Origin: Adenophora triphylla var. japonica
Lineage: Eukaryota; Streptophyta; Magnoliopsida; Asterales; Campanulaceae
Assembly: GCA_022495995.1 (NCBI GenBank)
Contig: JAFEMH010001232.1
Span: forward strand, 447,346-511,345
Reading direction: 5' to 3'
Length of the DNA stretch: 64,000 bases
Under the pieces are notes generated by a model. That model did no database searches. It was not told the origin of the DNA and saw nothing but the letters and a program-made list of their open reading frames with translations. A program made the position numbers and the translations under genes. This document shows positions 21,846-33,219 of the stretch, in pieces; the first letter of the stretch is position 1; the number at the start of each line of letters is the position of its first letter.

Positions 21846-24345
21846 TACCGAGTCGATCGATCAACGTGAAAGACCTCGAGGTGAAGTTGATGTAACCCCA
21901 GATTCATTGCAGTATTACGTCATGAAGTGAGAAACCCATCTTTGATAACAACATATGCAACTAGTGTCTTCCATTTGGGAACTGTTAGCGATAGTGGCAC
22001 TTGGCTTGTTTATGGCTTCAATCATATTCACCCTATGGTTGTTCTTAGGGAAAGGATTGTTGGCTGTGTTGGGCCCTTCGCGTATCTCAAACTTACCCTT
22101 TTCGATCAGTTCTCACATTGCCCTTTTCAGGAGCATGCAATTATTAGTAACGTGCCCATGATACTAGTGGAAAGCAAAATGCTTAGTTGTGTCCAAAGGG
22201 ACATTGGGATCCCTGGGCTGATAGTTGTCCAAAGGTCTGATCAGACCTTCCTTCACAAGTCCCTGAAAGACTTCACTCAGAGGCATTCCGAAATCTTCAA
22301 GCCTTAGACTCCGCGGCTTGGGCACATCGCCTTTACTTGGCACGAAAGGAGTGGCATTGTTGCAATCCCGGCCCACAAAGTTAATTGCTTCTTTGCCTTT
22401 TTGGGCAGGACATGAGCTGGATCAGAGGCAGAAGCTCGGTATCGATAAGTAGGAGCAGCAGCTTGCTGGTTGTCACATTTTAGCCCCAGAACTGACCATT
22501 GCATGCAGATCTGGATAGGGGAAGTTACTGAGAGACTTTCTCAAATGAGGCTTCAAGTAGGATTGGAAAAATATCCAATTGTTCTCCATCAGAAGAAGGA
22601 CTGGCCATTTCGCTCAACTTGAGGTTCCAACGTTTGTAAAAATTACCGATGTTCTCCTCAGAGCGTTGCATAGTTGTTTGCAAGTCTACCCGATTTGTCT
22701 CCCATTCCAGGTTGGCTTTGTACTATTCGGTGAAGACGTTGGTGATCTGTTCCCAAGTGGCCCTGGACTTGGGTTTCAACCGAAAAAACCACTTCAGAGC
22801 CTCCAGTTTTGGGGAGAGGCTGAAGTAATCAGCCAACTGCTGATTCGTGCATCCTTTGGCTTTCGCGGGTAGGATGTAGGTATCAAGGTGGGTCTTGGGA
22901 CAAGCAATCTCATCAAACAGTTCCAAGTTAGGCATCACGAACTTGTGGGGTAAAGGCACAATAGAATCAGGAACTGTGGATCGGAGGGCAGCCTTCTTTC
23001 CTGTTAGTTCGGCGACCTGTGCTTTCATATGTTGTTCCATGAACCAAGCCAGATGAGGGTCCAGTGGTGGAGCTGGAGCGTTCAAACCAATGCTCGAGCT
23101 GGAGAGAGGAGTTACCATTGGCGACACACTGGTGGAAGGGATGGCCGGACCCGGGGCATAGGTGAAAACCTCTCCTTGGCCTAAATTACCTTGGGGAGCA
23201 TAAGTAGGAGCCTGGGTAAAGGGATAGAGCCCAGCGGCTTGCTATTGATATCCAATGGGCAAAGAGGGTGGTGGCAGACCAGAGGTGGCCGGGTAGCTCA
23301 GGTTCTCGGGGTGAGACTTATAGGGAGAATTAAATGCGAGTTGTGGCCCTTGGTTGTTGAACTGCATGCCTGGCTGAGGTGATGGTGTATAACCGGGAGG
23401 ATATTATGGTCTCGGTGATTCAGATGAGACCGGGATGGGGGCTTGCTGGCCTATAGGGCCTTGAGTGAGGAACGGGTTTGTGGAGGCTGGTGAGGTGCTG
23501 GGAGCTACCAGACCAGTACTGTTCTAAGGAGGGACTTCTGACTGCTGTCCTAAACCAAACTGTGGTGGCGGCATTCCAGACTGTTGTTGCGGTATTCCGA
23601 GGTGTCCCCAACCATGAGAGTACATTTCATACTGACTTTGTCCCCTCCAAGGGATGACAAACTGGCTTGTCCCGCCGGGTCTACGGGCCAGCACTGTGGC
23701 TGAGGAGCTGGCTGACCCATAGATTGAGGAGCAGGGGCTCTGGTGGTGATATCATAGGAGGCTGGTGGTGGCATCCTAGTGTAGTCTGGGTGACTGAGAT
23801 TGGGATTAGGGGTTTGCTATCCCGTTAAGGTGGTCATGAAGGGATCTTGTGAGACTTGTGCGGTCTTGAGGAAATTTGTTTGTCTTGAACTAGGTTCTTT
23901 GTTGAGACGTCCCAAGCTGGCAGGGCGGAGAAGTTCCAAAGCGATCCATAGTTGGTTGTCGTCCCAAACCCAAGCGAGAAGTCATACCAAGGCGATGTGG
24001 CGAGAAGCCCACGGCGATCTGTACCAAACTGCTGAGGCATACCAAACTGCTGCGACATACCGAGCTGACCCCGACTGCGTTGAGGCACACCATACTAGCC
24101 AAAAATCGGACTGAAGTCAATTTGTTTCCCCCAAACGACTGTCCCACATCGAACTGTGAATGTATACCAGACTGAGGCTGAGAGGATGGCTGATTCATAG
24201 GCTGAGAAGAGTGTGGCCCGGTGGATGTTCCATGTGAGGAAGGTGGTGGCATTTGGCGATAGTTTGTCTGGCCAAGAGAGGGATGGGGATCCTCTTCCTC
24301 TTCTACCGTGAAAGTCGGCAATCGTCAAATCAAAATTCCTGACAC
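21846..24345 (-). pseudogene. Second Tat-type gag remnant inside Tat-3
   Basis: On the minus strand the pieces run in order: an N-terminal part with FTVEEEEDPHPSL (about 24310), proline/glutamine-rich segments (24100-23400), a gag domain with PHKFVMPNLELFDEIACPKTHLDTYIL (about 22900) and a zinc-knuckle region with FGMPLSEVFQGLVKEGLIRPLDNYQP (about 22290-22200), then NMIEAINKPS. It is related to Tat-1/Tat-2 gag but has many stops and frame changes. The CACTA insertion cuts it at its 3' end. It follows another gag remnant (26470-28760), so Tat-3 is composite. Confidence 0.7.
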
Positions 24346-25395
24346 CTTCCAAAAATGATTATCGAAACCTCATTCTGATTGGCACAAGGAGTTTTATGTA
24401 CTTGGATTCCAATATTAGCCATAGAATTATGATGAATCCCTGGTTCTGGTTAAAATTCCATCCTCAACCTTGGACATCAAAGAACTGCACTTGACAAGCC
24501 CATGACCAATATGGAGATCAAATCTCCCTTTGCTTGGCGAAGCCTTGGTCTGAGGATATGTGTTGGCGAAGTCTTGATTTTGAAGAAGTGACTTGGTAAA
24601 GCCTCAGTCTCATGATTGTGAATCTGACATAATTAGTGAGGCTTCAACTTGATAGGCATTGCAAACTGATCCTGAAATGAGTCTAAACGAAGACCCAACC
24701 CATCTTGTAACAAAGTGAAGAACCAACGTGGACCCGGCGTGACCAGAGAAGCCCCACTTTAAATAAATGACTTGACGAAATCCCCACCTCAAGGAGTCCA
24801 ATGTAGCTTTAATGCAAATTGAATTGCCATATAGCAAAAGAGGCAACCCATCCTTCTATATTTACTTTATTATTTTCTTTAGTCAATCAGTCAACCGGAA
24901 AAAATGTAAAAGAAAGACAATTTAGAAATGTATACCTGCAGGGGCATATTTTCAAAAAGTGGGGACGAATCCCCGATTTGTATTATTTGATGGCCTCATT
25001 TGATGAAGGCACAAAAGAACTCGCTTTGGGTTTGACTCTTTTGAGAGAGCATAATTGTAGAAAGGTTTGTAAAAGTGTATGGAAGCCCCTGCTGACAGAA
25101 AATCAGTGTTTAGCTCTATTTTTCCTATAATGTAGAAAAAGAAGACTTGTCAAGACATCTGAAAACATGTTTTATTCAAAAATGATCACAAGATTGCTTA
25201 AAACCCTTTATTAGTGTTCGGGTTATTCAACCCCTAATCTCGATATGAACAAACATTTTGATTAATCATGAGGAGAAAGTCGACCAATACCAAGAGTCAA
25301 AGTTGGCGAATTGTGAAGAAAGATTGTGTATAGGAGAGGCCATTGAGGAGACCGAATTTATGGAATTTGAATGTGTTTATGACCGGACCATTTCT

Positions 25396-25445
25396 GGTTG
25401 CCTACGTTCCCCTCATTGTGAGGAGCTCAAGTCGTCATAGTTCGG
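25396..25445 (-). other. Covarying hairpin module, Tat-3 copy
   Basis: Outer CTACG/CATAG, inner CCTC/GAGG, nearly the same as 9201-9249. Confidence 0.55.
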
Positions 25446-25784
25446 GCTGAACGGTGTTTGGCTTTTGGAAAGGGTATGAATATTTAATGGTCCCTTTGGT
25501 GAAAAGGCTCGGATAGGAAGGTTGGATTATGAGGCACGGGCCTTGAGATGGTTCCTTGACAAGTCATTTTTTACAGCTATTTCAGCGATTCCATTGCTTC
25601 TTGATCGTCGTCTTTCATCGGGGGAGAAAGATTTTGAATGCAGCTTAAGGGCTTACGATATGTTTTTGCCATTGCTTTAACTGCTCCCTTGTTTTCGACA
25701 ACTTTCGTTCTTCGGGCTTTAATTTTGTCCATATGTCAAGCCTCTGATCGGTGGTGGCTGGGTCCTTGGCCTCATTTTTTTTTT

Positions 25785-25935
25785 GAAGCTCCTGCTTGAA
25801 TTTTTTTTTCTCTTTTTTTTTTTTTTGAAGCTTTTGCTTGAGCTTTTTTTTTTTTGAAGCTTTTGCTTGAGCTTTTTTTTTTTTGAAGCATCTGGTTGAG
25901 CTTTTTTTTTTTTGAAGCTTTTGCTTGAGCCCTTT
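25785..25935. repeat. Short tandem array (about 28 bp, 5-6 units)
   Basis: Poly-T of 8-13 bases alternates with GAAGCTTTTGCTTGAGC-like pieces. Derived open frames are lysine-rich on the minus strand and are not taken as a gene. Confidence 0.8.
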
Positions 25936-26469
25936 TTTTTTAAGCACTTGAGGACGAAAGCATGCCTCTGCTTGGACTTTCTTGATGCACGTGAGGGCAA
26001 AGGCAAGCCCCTAGGTTGTTGTCGAAATGAGGTCAATCTTTTAATGTTGAGTGGCCTTTTGTTGTTCCTTAATGTTTCTGCTGTCGTTAACTTGGTCAAG
26101 GTGATGGTGGGGACATGTTTTGAAAAGTGTATGGCTTGATGGAGGCCTTTGTGAGGTAAGAAAAGTGTATGGGGAGAGCATTGGTTGACTTTCTCACATC
26201 GATTAATCAAAACTTTGATTATTTCGAGAGATTATTTGTTGAGCAATGCAAGTGATCATATAAAATAAAACCATTTCATTAAATGTAATGTAGGTGCGCA
26301 AATAATGTCTTAAGTCTAGCAAGAAAAGAAAAAGACTCTCTTATAGAAGATTTAAGATTAACTACAATGCCCGAGGAGGACTTGATTGAAAGAGGAAAGT
26401 ACTAGAACCTACGAAAGTTGACTGAGAGACTGTTTCATCTTTTAATTTTGTTTAAGGATAGGTAACCCC

Positions 26470-28760
26470 TAGCCCAGCTACTCTTTGCTGGTTGGACTGC
26501 CAGGACGCTTGAGCTTTCCATTTTCTGTTAACTTCTGAATTCCATACCGCAGACCGAGGCAGTGATCAGTTATGTGCCCATGATACTGGTGGAAGTGGAG
26601 GGATTTGAGGCCATGGAGCAGCTGGAGCTAATACAAGTTGTCCGAAGTAATGGGTCGAAAAAGTTATGTGGGGGAAACCTGGTGAATTCTGGGCATATTG
26701 AGAGAAGGAAGTGAACACGGGAGGATTTTGATGGTTATCTGGATTTGTTTGAGAGGGTCCAGCGCTGCGCTGGTTGTTTTGAGTGAAAGTGGTAGAGCCG
26801 ACTTCAAACCTTTCTGTTCGGACCGCTTGTGAGGCGGCAGGAGCTGCTTGACCTGTACTATTCTGAGGAGGAATACATGACTGCTGCCCTAGACCAAACT
26901 GTGACTGCGGCATTCCAGACTGTTGCTGTGAAGACCCAAAATGATCTTTACCAGACTGCGGAGGCATCCCGACTTGCTGTGGCATTCCAAAGTCACCGAA
27001 AGGTTGACATCGTTGTCTAGGGGGACCATTATAAACATAGTTCATTTGCATTGGCCCACTAGGGCACTCAAGCTTGCCTTATTTAATCAGCCCCGAATTG
27101 CCTTTCTCAAAGCTATACAGTTGTCGGTTGTGTGGTCATGATGATTGTGGCAATGGCAGTGCTTGGCTACGTCCAAGTTGGCATTGGGGATTCTGGGCTT
27201 GTAATTCTTCATGGATTCGAGGAGACCTTGCTCTACTAAGTTCTCAAAAACCTTGCTCAAAGGTATCCCGAAGTTACCATAGTATTGTAAGTATTGTTAT
27301 CTTCGCGGATCACTGCCTCTCAACGTACCCTGTTCAGGAACATAACTACCGTCACTTATCACTTTTCTGCCTTTATCAATAAATGGAGCATCATGTGGAT
27401 CAACAAAAGCACTGGAACTATTAGTGACCGCAATAACACATGCATCAGAAGGTTGGTGAATTTGATAAGGGGACTCGCTAGATCTGGTGGGCAGAGATGG
27501 AAAGCCTGAAGCAACTGGATTTGCCTCATCACACTCAAGTAGATATTGGGGCCTTAGGACGTAACCACATGGCTCGAATTGATTGTGTGAAGATAGAGCG
27601 TAAACTGGCAGGTACTGTTGAAACTTCTGAGGGAATTGAGACTGCAGAGCAGTTGGAGATGATGGAGAATGCTGGAAATATTGGGTTTGCGAAACTATCG
27701 GAGCTAGATCGCATGGGTTTCAAGCGAACTGAGCGGTAGGAAGAAAGGGATGTTGAGGATACGCCGGGCATGCTGAAATGATGACAGAACTCTGCCGGCT
27801 CATGTGGGCTGGCGGTATCACAAGGGCAAGCGGGCCTTGAGGATTGATGGAAGCAAGGTGACCTAGATTCGACTGATGAGGAGTACCGATTTGATGAGGC
27901 TGAAATGTGCTGAACTGACCAATTCCAAACTGATGACCCGGACCATACTGAGGCTTTGGAGTAGCAAACTGACCCATTCCAAGTTGCGAGGCGGAAACGA
28001 ATTGATTGAAACCCAAAAGTGAAAACTAAGAGGCACTGGGGGAAAGTTGACCAAGATCGGACTGCTGGGGAGTACTGATTTGATAAGGCTGAAATGTGCT
28101 GAACTAAGCAATTCTTGACAGATGAATCGGACCAGACTGAGGCTTTGGAGTAGCAAACTGACCCATTCCAAGCTGCGGGGCGGAAACAAACTGATTGAAA
28201 CCCAAAAGTGAAAACTGAGAGGCACTAGGGGAAAGTTGACCAAGATCGGACTGCTGAGGAGTACCGATTTGATGAGGCTGAGAGACAAGCTGAGTTATAG
28301 GCCGGGGGCTGCTTGGCCCATTAGCAGTTCCACACGAAAGGGAACAAGGCATTCAACGGTAGTCGGTATGCCCCAGGAAGGGAATTAGCTTCAATCTCCG
28401 CATCAACCGTAAAGGTTGCATTAGGGTTGCGAACAATTTCTAGTCCCTGGGTTCTGACACTTTCCAATAACTGACTGATCTGAGCCTCTTGATGTTGTCT
28501 TATCTGTTCCAACATCTGATTCCACTATTCGGCATTTTGCGGGATCTCGGGGTGCAGAGTCGTACGTCCCCCACTATTCTCCTCTGAGCTGGCCATTCTG
28601 AAACTCTGAGCTAAAGCGAAGGAAGAAACTGATGAAGTATCTGATTCCGGAATGACTGAGTTGAACAAACGATGACCCGGGATCTTGATCCAAACTTTGC
28701 TTACTATGGAAGGCACAAAAGGGTGTGGTTCAGACTCGAGAAAGCGAAACAGGTTGGTGT
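26470..28760 (-). pseudogene. First gag remnant of Tat-3
   Basis: The minus strand starts with a segment containing MASSEENSGGRTTLHPE and MLEQIRQHQEAQISQLLESV (about 28600-28450), then glutamine/proline-rich parts with a duplicated block of about 195 bp (27880-28285), a zinc-knuckle-like CHCHNHHDHTTDNC (about 27140-27180), a GMPQQ-rich part (27000-26870) and a second knuckle-like HGHITDHC (about 26565). Many stops and frame changes show that it is dead. Confidence 0.65.
27880..28285. repeat. About 195-bp direct duplication in Tat-3 gag
   Basis: Two adjacent copies share GAGTACCGATTTGATGAGGC, GCAAACTGACCCATTCCAAG and AACCCAAAAGTGAAAACT. They code for a glutamine-rich low-complexity part of gag. 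Confidence 0.8.
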
Positions 28761-30093
28761 TTGGGCTTAGGGCTCATGCAACATGCGATAATGTGTTCGA
28801 GTTTACTTAAAATGCCTTTTCTCAAATCCTAAACGGTTGGGAAAGATTGTTCCTTTTTTTTAAGCTACTCTAAGTCCTGGATCAGTGGGACCCATCATTA
28901 CACCTGCGGACCCTCAACCTGTAACCTCGAACAAGGGTTCCATAGGGCAAGCGGGTCCCACCGACCGAAAAGGAAAACAAACCTAAGGTCTGGGGGATCA
29001 TGAAGTCTTAACGCGCACTCGATGTAAATTACCGGTGAAGCCAGCGTCGAGGATCAAGATCGGGTCAAGGTACCTGACAAAAGGTCGGCATGACCTTGAC
29101 TGATAATAGTCCACAAGGGATCTTGACTCGTCGTTGGTTAAGCAGTAATTAAACATGGACTAGGTGTTAATGCTCGATGACTCGGTGTCATATCGGGAGC
29201 CGGTGCATAAGCCGTGCGGGTCAAAGTCAAAGTCCGAGCCCCAGTCAAGATCGGGTCAAAGTTCATGACGGAAAACCGGCATGACTTCGACTGGATTAGG
29301 TCCGCGGAGGATCCTGACTTGGCGCTTTGACTAGGGTTTGACCTAAACGGGGCATGCACTGACACAGTCTGACAAGGACCGGACTAAAAACCAACCGAGT
29401 CTCGGGAAAAAGTGTGTCACGAACAAGTGCAGGGTCGACACGAGGGTAAACCAATGGCTGTTTGGGTCATCCCATGCTCGCACCGAGAGGCGAAGTAAGG
29501 CCTCCCAGGCTGCTACTGAGATTTCCCGGGTTAAGGACGTAGGGTGCAGTGTACGGTCAACGTGCGCGTAGTGTGCGGCAATCTATATTCCCTTTTGAGT
29601 AAAAACAGAAATTTTCAAATGTGTCTTAAAAGCATGATGCATGCAAAAAGATTTTTTTTTTGAAAAGAAATTATTTTTTGAAAATATATTTTTTCTTTTG
29701 AGAGCATGTAGGCACATAAGCACATAAACACATAAAACTTAAACAGTTAAAGAAATGGATCTGACAGTCAAAATTTTGACTTTTCCCGGGACATTCAAAT
29801 CGATAACAACACGAAATGGAAAAACATACGCACACCAAAACAAAGGTTTCAAGTGTTGCGATGGAAGTTTGACCCGCAAAAATTTTTTTTTGTTTGAATA
29901 AAAAAAACAAGTTTTATTATTTGTTTGAAAAACGAGTTTTTTTTTTTTTTTTAAATGATACCATTACGTGGCATTGTCGTTATACCATAATTTATCCCAG
30001 GCTTCAATTATGAAGTGTTTTAACAGGAAGGTTAATGGTTTTCATCTATATATCGAGTATCATTTTTTTTATTAAAAAAAAAAAGCTTAACAA
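28761..30093 (-). other. Untranslated leader of Tat-3
   Basis: Similar in order to the leaders of Tat-1 and Tat-2, including GGCTCATGCAACATGCGATAA near the gag start and the CACGTTGACC/CGTGCGCGTAGTGTG block at about 29560. No gene is seen. Confidence 0.65.
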
Positions 30094-30111
30094 TCCCCAG
30101 CGGAGTCGCCA
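30094..30111 (-). promoter_or_regulatory. Primer-binding site of Tat-3
   Basis: The minus strand reads TGGCGACTCCGCTGGGGA one base inside the LTR, identical to the Tat-2 site over 18 bases. Confidence 0.85.
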
Positions 30112-30484
30112 CTGTGATGTACCCGATTTTTTGAAAATCAATGAAGTCGACACGCCGTTTTTAGTTTTAGGGCCAAAACTTTGAAAAATGCCCAAAATTA
30201 TAGAAAATGAGTTCGGAGGTCACGTTACACACCGGGAAGAACGTTTGGCGTTCACCCGAAATGCCTCGTATGACGAGTCTTCCTCACTTGAAACATTTTT
30301 TGTGTCTGTGTGTATTTTGAAGAAAGACATTCTTAAAAGGAGTTTTCTAAAAATTACTAAAATTCTAGGGACTGAACTGAAAAATAATTTGAAAACAGTG
30401 ACTAAACTGAAAATAACAGAAAACTGGAAAACTGTTTGCAGATGACAATGTCATCCACGTGGAGGTGATTGTAGTGCAATCTCA

Positions 30485-30494
30485 TCCGCGCGGA
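30485..30494. promoter_or_regulatory. TCCGCGCGGA palindrome in Tat-3 LTR
   Basis: A perfect copy of the 10-mer, but on the primer-site side of this LTR, not next to the TATA box. Confidence 0.5.
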
Positions 30495-31590
30495 TGGGGC
30501 TGCAGTGCCAATATTTTTTACAGTTTCCAGTTTAGCCACTGTAATTTCCAAAAAGTTAACTGGATTTACAAGACTTAACTGTAAATGTAACTGAAAGCAG
30601 AAAATGAAGGAATTGTATGAATTTTTTGGCATCCATGTTTTGTCCTCTCTTTCCCTAGACTTTGGTTAGTGATCATAATTGATGAATCCACTTAACCAAG
30701 CCATCCCGGGGGTACGTTAGGACTTTGAAAACATTTCATTTGCTAGGGGAAAAGGGGAATTTGACATGAAAGTAAATTTGTCAACACAAAAAATAGGTCA
30801 AGATATATCAACTTTTAGAGGAATATCTCTAAGGTGGTCACAAGAAGGACCATCCTTGAGATCTATTCTCAAGTGTATCTCATACATCTTGTATGACCTA
30901 ATTTGTGCAAGTCTTAAGGATGTTCATCCAAGGAAATGGTTTCAAGGTGAACATCTTAGACTATGGGAGGGACATTTGCAAGAAAGTAAAGATTATGGAC
31001 CATTTGAAATTACCATCTATGGAGATTGACTCCAAAATGACCATATTCTAGGTCAAAGTAAAAACTAGTTAACATAAAGAGACATGGAAGTAAAAATATG
31101 GACCATTTAGAAGTGGTCACCTATGGAGATTGACTCCATAATGACCATCTTCTAGGTTAAGCAAGCAAGTAGGGACTAGTAATGTAAAGGGAACATGGGG
31201 GATGACATGAAAATAAAAGAGGATGTAGATCTCTTTAGAAAATCATCCATGGAAATGGATTCCATGGAGATCCTCATGGATCAAAGACAAAAGGGGGAAG
31301 GGGATGAACAAGTAAGTAAACAATTAAAATCACATCATGGAGATATGAAATGGATGCATGAACAAAGGAGATTTAAGTAGGGAAAACAAGGGTTTTACCA
31401 ATGTTTCTTGGGTTTATGTTTAGAGTTTGGGGATTTCAAAGGTTTAGAAGTGATTTTGGAGTGGATTTGAGGTTGTATTTGGTGTTAAATTGGAGTTGTG
31501 GGAGTGTTTAAGGCTGTTTTGAGGTGGGACTTCGGCATAGTAACAGTAGGGAAAGGTGTTTGTTGTTGTTAAAAATGAAGGAGAAAGGCT

Positions 31591-31696
31591 GAATTTATAA
31601 TTTGTCTGGGGGTACAATTTTATCCGAGTGGACAAGATCGTTGGTACAATCTTATCCGCGAGGATAAGATCGTTGGTACAATCTCATCTGCGAGGA
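31591..31696 (-). promoter_or_regulatory. Tat-3 LTR promoter: TATA box with three spaced palindrome variants
   Basis: TCCGAGTGGA (31623), TCCGCGAGGA (31655) and TCTGCGAGGA (31687) start exactly 32 bp apart, in a repeated unit with AAGATCGTTGGTACAATC. The nearest is 33 bp from the minus-strand TATAAATTC, the same spacing as in Tat-1 and Tat-2. Confidence 0.6.
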
Positions 31697-31933
31697 TAAG
31701 ATCGTCAGCGTGCCTGGTTTGCAGAAAAGTTGTTTTGGCTGTTTCTTATTTGGTCAAAAAGGTGATTTTTCTTGGAAATGATGGATTTCAGTGAGGTCCT
31801 AGGCCATATTTTTATTCCTAAAAGGTCCTTCCTCATTCAAATTGTCAAAATAATGTCCAAAATGCCCCTAAATAATTATTAATCATTAATTTGAGCTGAC
31901 GGAACATTAACGACCCAGATTGGGGCACTTACA

Positions 31934-32934
31934 ATTAGGTCAAGTGAATTACAACACAATTAAGAAGTTAGTGAGTCAAGAATTAATTCCTATGAATAAT
32001 TCGATTCAACTGACAAGTGTGAAATTTGCGTTGAAGCGAAAATGACTAAGTCATCATTTTCTTCGGTGACAAGAAACACAACACCTCTTGAGTTAGTTCA
32101 CACATATATTTGTGATCTATTGTTAGTGCAAACTCGAGGAGGAAAAAAGTATTTCATTACTTTTATAGATGATTGCACTAAATATTGCTATGTATATCTC
32201 TTGAGAAGTAAGGATGAAGCAATAATGGCTTTCTAAACTTATAAGAATGAAGTTGAGAATCAACTTAATGTAAAGATTAAGAAGATTCAAATTATTAGAG
32301 GAGGAGAATATGTCGCTCCGTTTGAAGGATTATGTTGGGAATCTGGCATTATTCATCAAACGACAGCACCATATACACCTCAGTCTAACGGAGTAGCTGA
32401 ACGCAAAAATTATACTCTTAAGGAGATGATGAATGCACTGTTAATCAGTTCAGACTTACCCGATAACTTGTGGGGGGGAAGCCATACTCACATCTAACTA
32501 CATTCTTAATAAGATACCCAAGAAAGGAATTGATAAGACTCCTTACGAATTATGGCATAATCGTAAGCCCTGTTATAAATACCTTAAAGTGTGGGGGTGT
32601 CTAGCTAAGGTTGAGGTACCTAAGCCAAAGCAAATAAAGATCGGTCCCAAGATGGTTGACTGCATCTTTATTGGATATGCCAGCAATAGTAGTGCATATC
32701 GATTTATAGTGCACAAGTCAGAAATTCCTGATATGAATGAAGGAATAACGATAGAATCAAGGAATGCGTCATTCTTTGAAAATATCTTTCCTGCCAAAGA
32801 TAGGAAAGATGCAAGTTTTAATAAGAGAAATTATGAAACTACAACTGGTCAATCTCAAGAAGAAGATGAAGGACCAAGACGTAGTAAAAGGGCAAGAGTG
32901 GAAAAGTCTTTTGGTCCTGATTTTCTATCATATA
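31934..32934 (+). pseudogene. Copia A integrase remnant
   Basis: Starts in the gag-pre-integrase domain (LGQVNYNTIKKLVSQELIP, frameshift near 32020), then the integrase core: the [10 protein letters not shown] segment has Tyr where the first catalytic Asp is expected; IIRGGEY has lost the second Asp of SDRGGEY; APYTPQSNGVAERKN retains the Glu. A stop at about 32234 and a frameshift near 32476 follow, then a good C-terminal part (VWGCLAKVEVPKPKQIKIGPK, SSAYRFIVHKSEIPD, RRSKRARVEKSFGPDF). It is enzymatically dead. Confidence 0.85.
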
Positions 32935-33218
32935 CTCCCTCCGTCCCGCTAATATTAGCACAAACACTGTTTGCGCGGAAATTAAGGAATATGATATTTT
33001 AATAAAATGTTGTGAGTGTAAAAGAATGAGTGGAGAGAGAATGAGTGGAGGGTGTAATAAATTATAATGGTGTTGTGAGTATTAAAATAATGTAGGAGAG
33101 AGAATGAGTGGGGTTGGGTGAATATTTTATTAATATAAAGTTTCCTTTTTGGGAGTGTGCGGATATTAGCGGGACGCCCAAAAAGGAAAGTGTGCTAATA
33201 TTAGCGGGACGGAGGGAG
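32935..33218. mobile_element. Stowaway MITE
   Basis: 284 bp with inverted ends CTCCCTCCGTCCCGCTAATA, identical for at least 25 bp, and a TA duplication (32933-32934, 33219-33220). The ends are the canonical Stowaway/Tc1-mariner type. It has no coding capacity. Confidence 0.95.
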
Positions 33219-33219
33219 T

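Larger units (their letters stand above)
24346..26469. other. Intergag region of Tat-3
   Basis: No gene was found. A hairpin module at 25396-25445 is of the kind that follows integrase in Tat-1 and Tat-2, so this may be the 3' part of a deleted pol. An array of poly-T plus GAAGCTTTTGCTTGAGC lies at about 25785-25935. The rest is undistinguished AT-rich DNA. Confidence 0.5.
30113..31933 (-). repeat. Tat-3 5' LTR
   Basis: Plus-strand ends are TGTGATGTACCCG and GGGGCACTTACA, matching Tat-1 LTR ends. Inner blocks near the primer-site side (GGCCAAAACTTTGAAAAA, TTCGGAGGTCACGTTAC) are shared with Tat-1. The minus-strand TATA box is at about 31591-31599. Its 3' LTR would lie left of the window. Its outer edge abuts copia A, so it inserted there. 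Confidence 0.85.
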
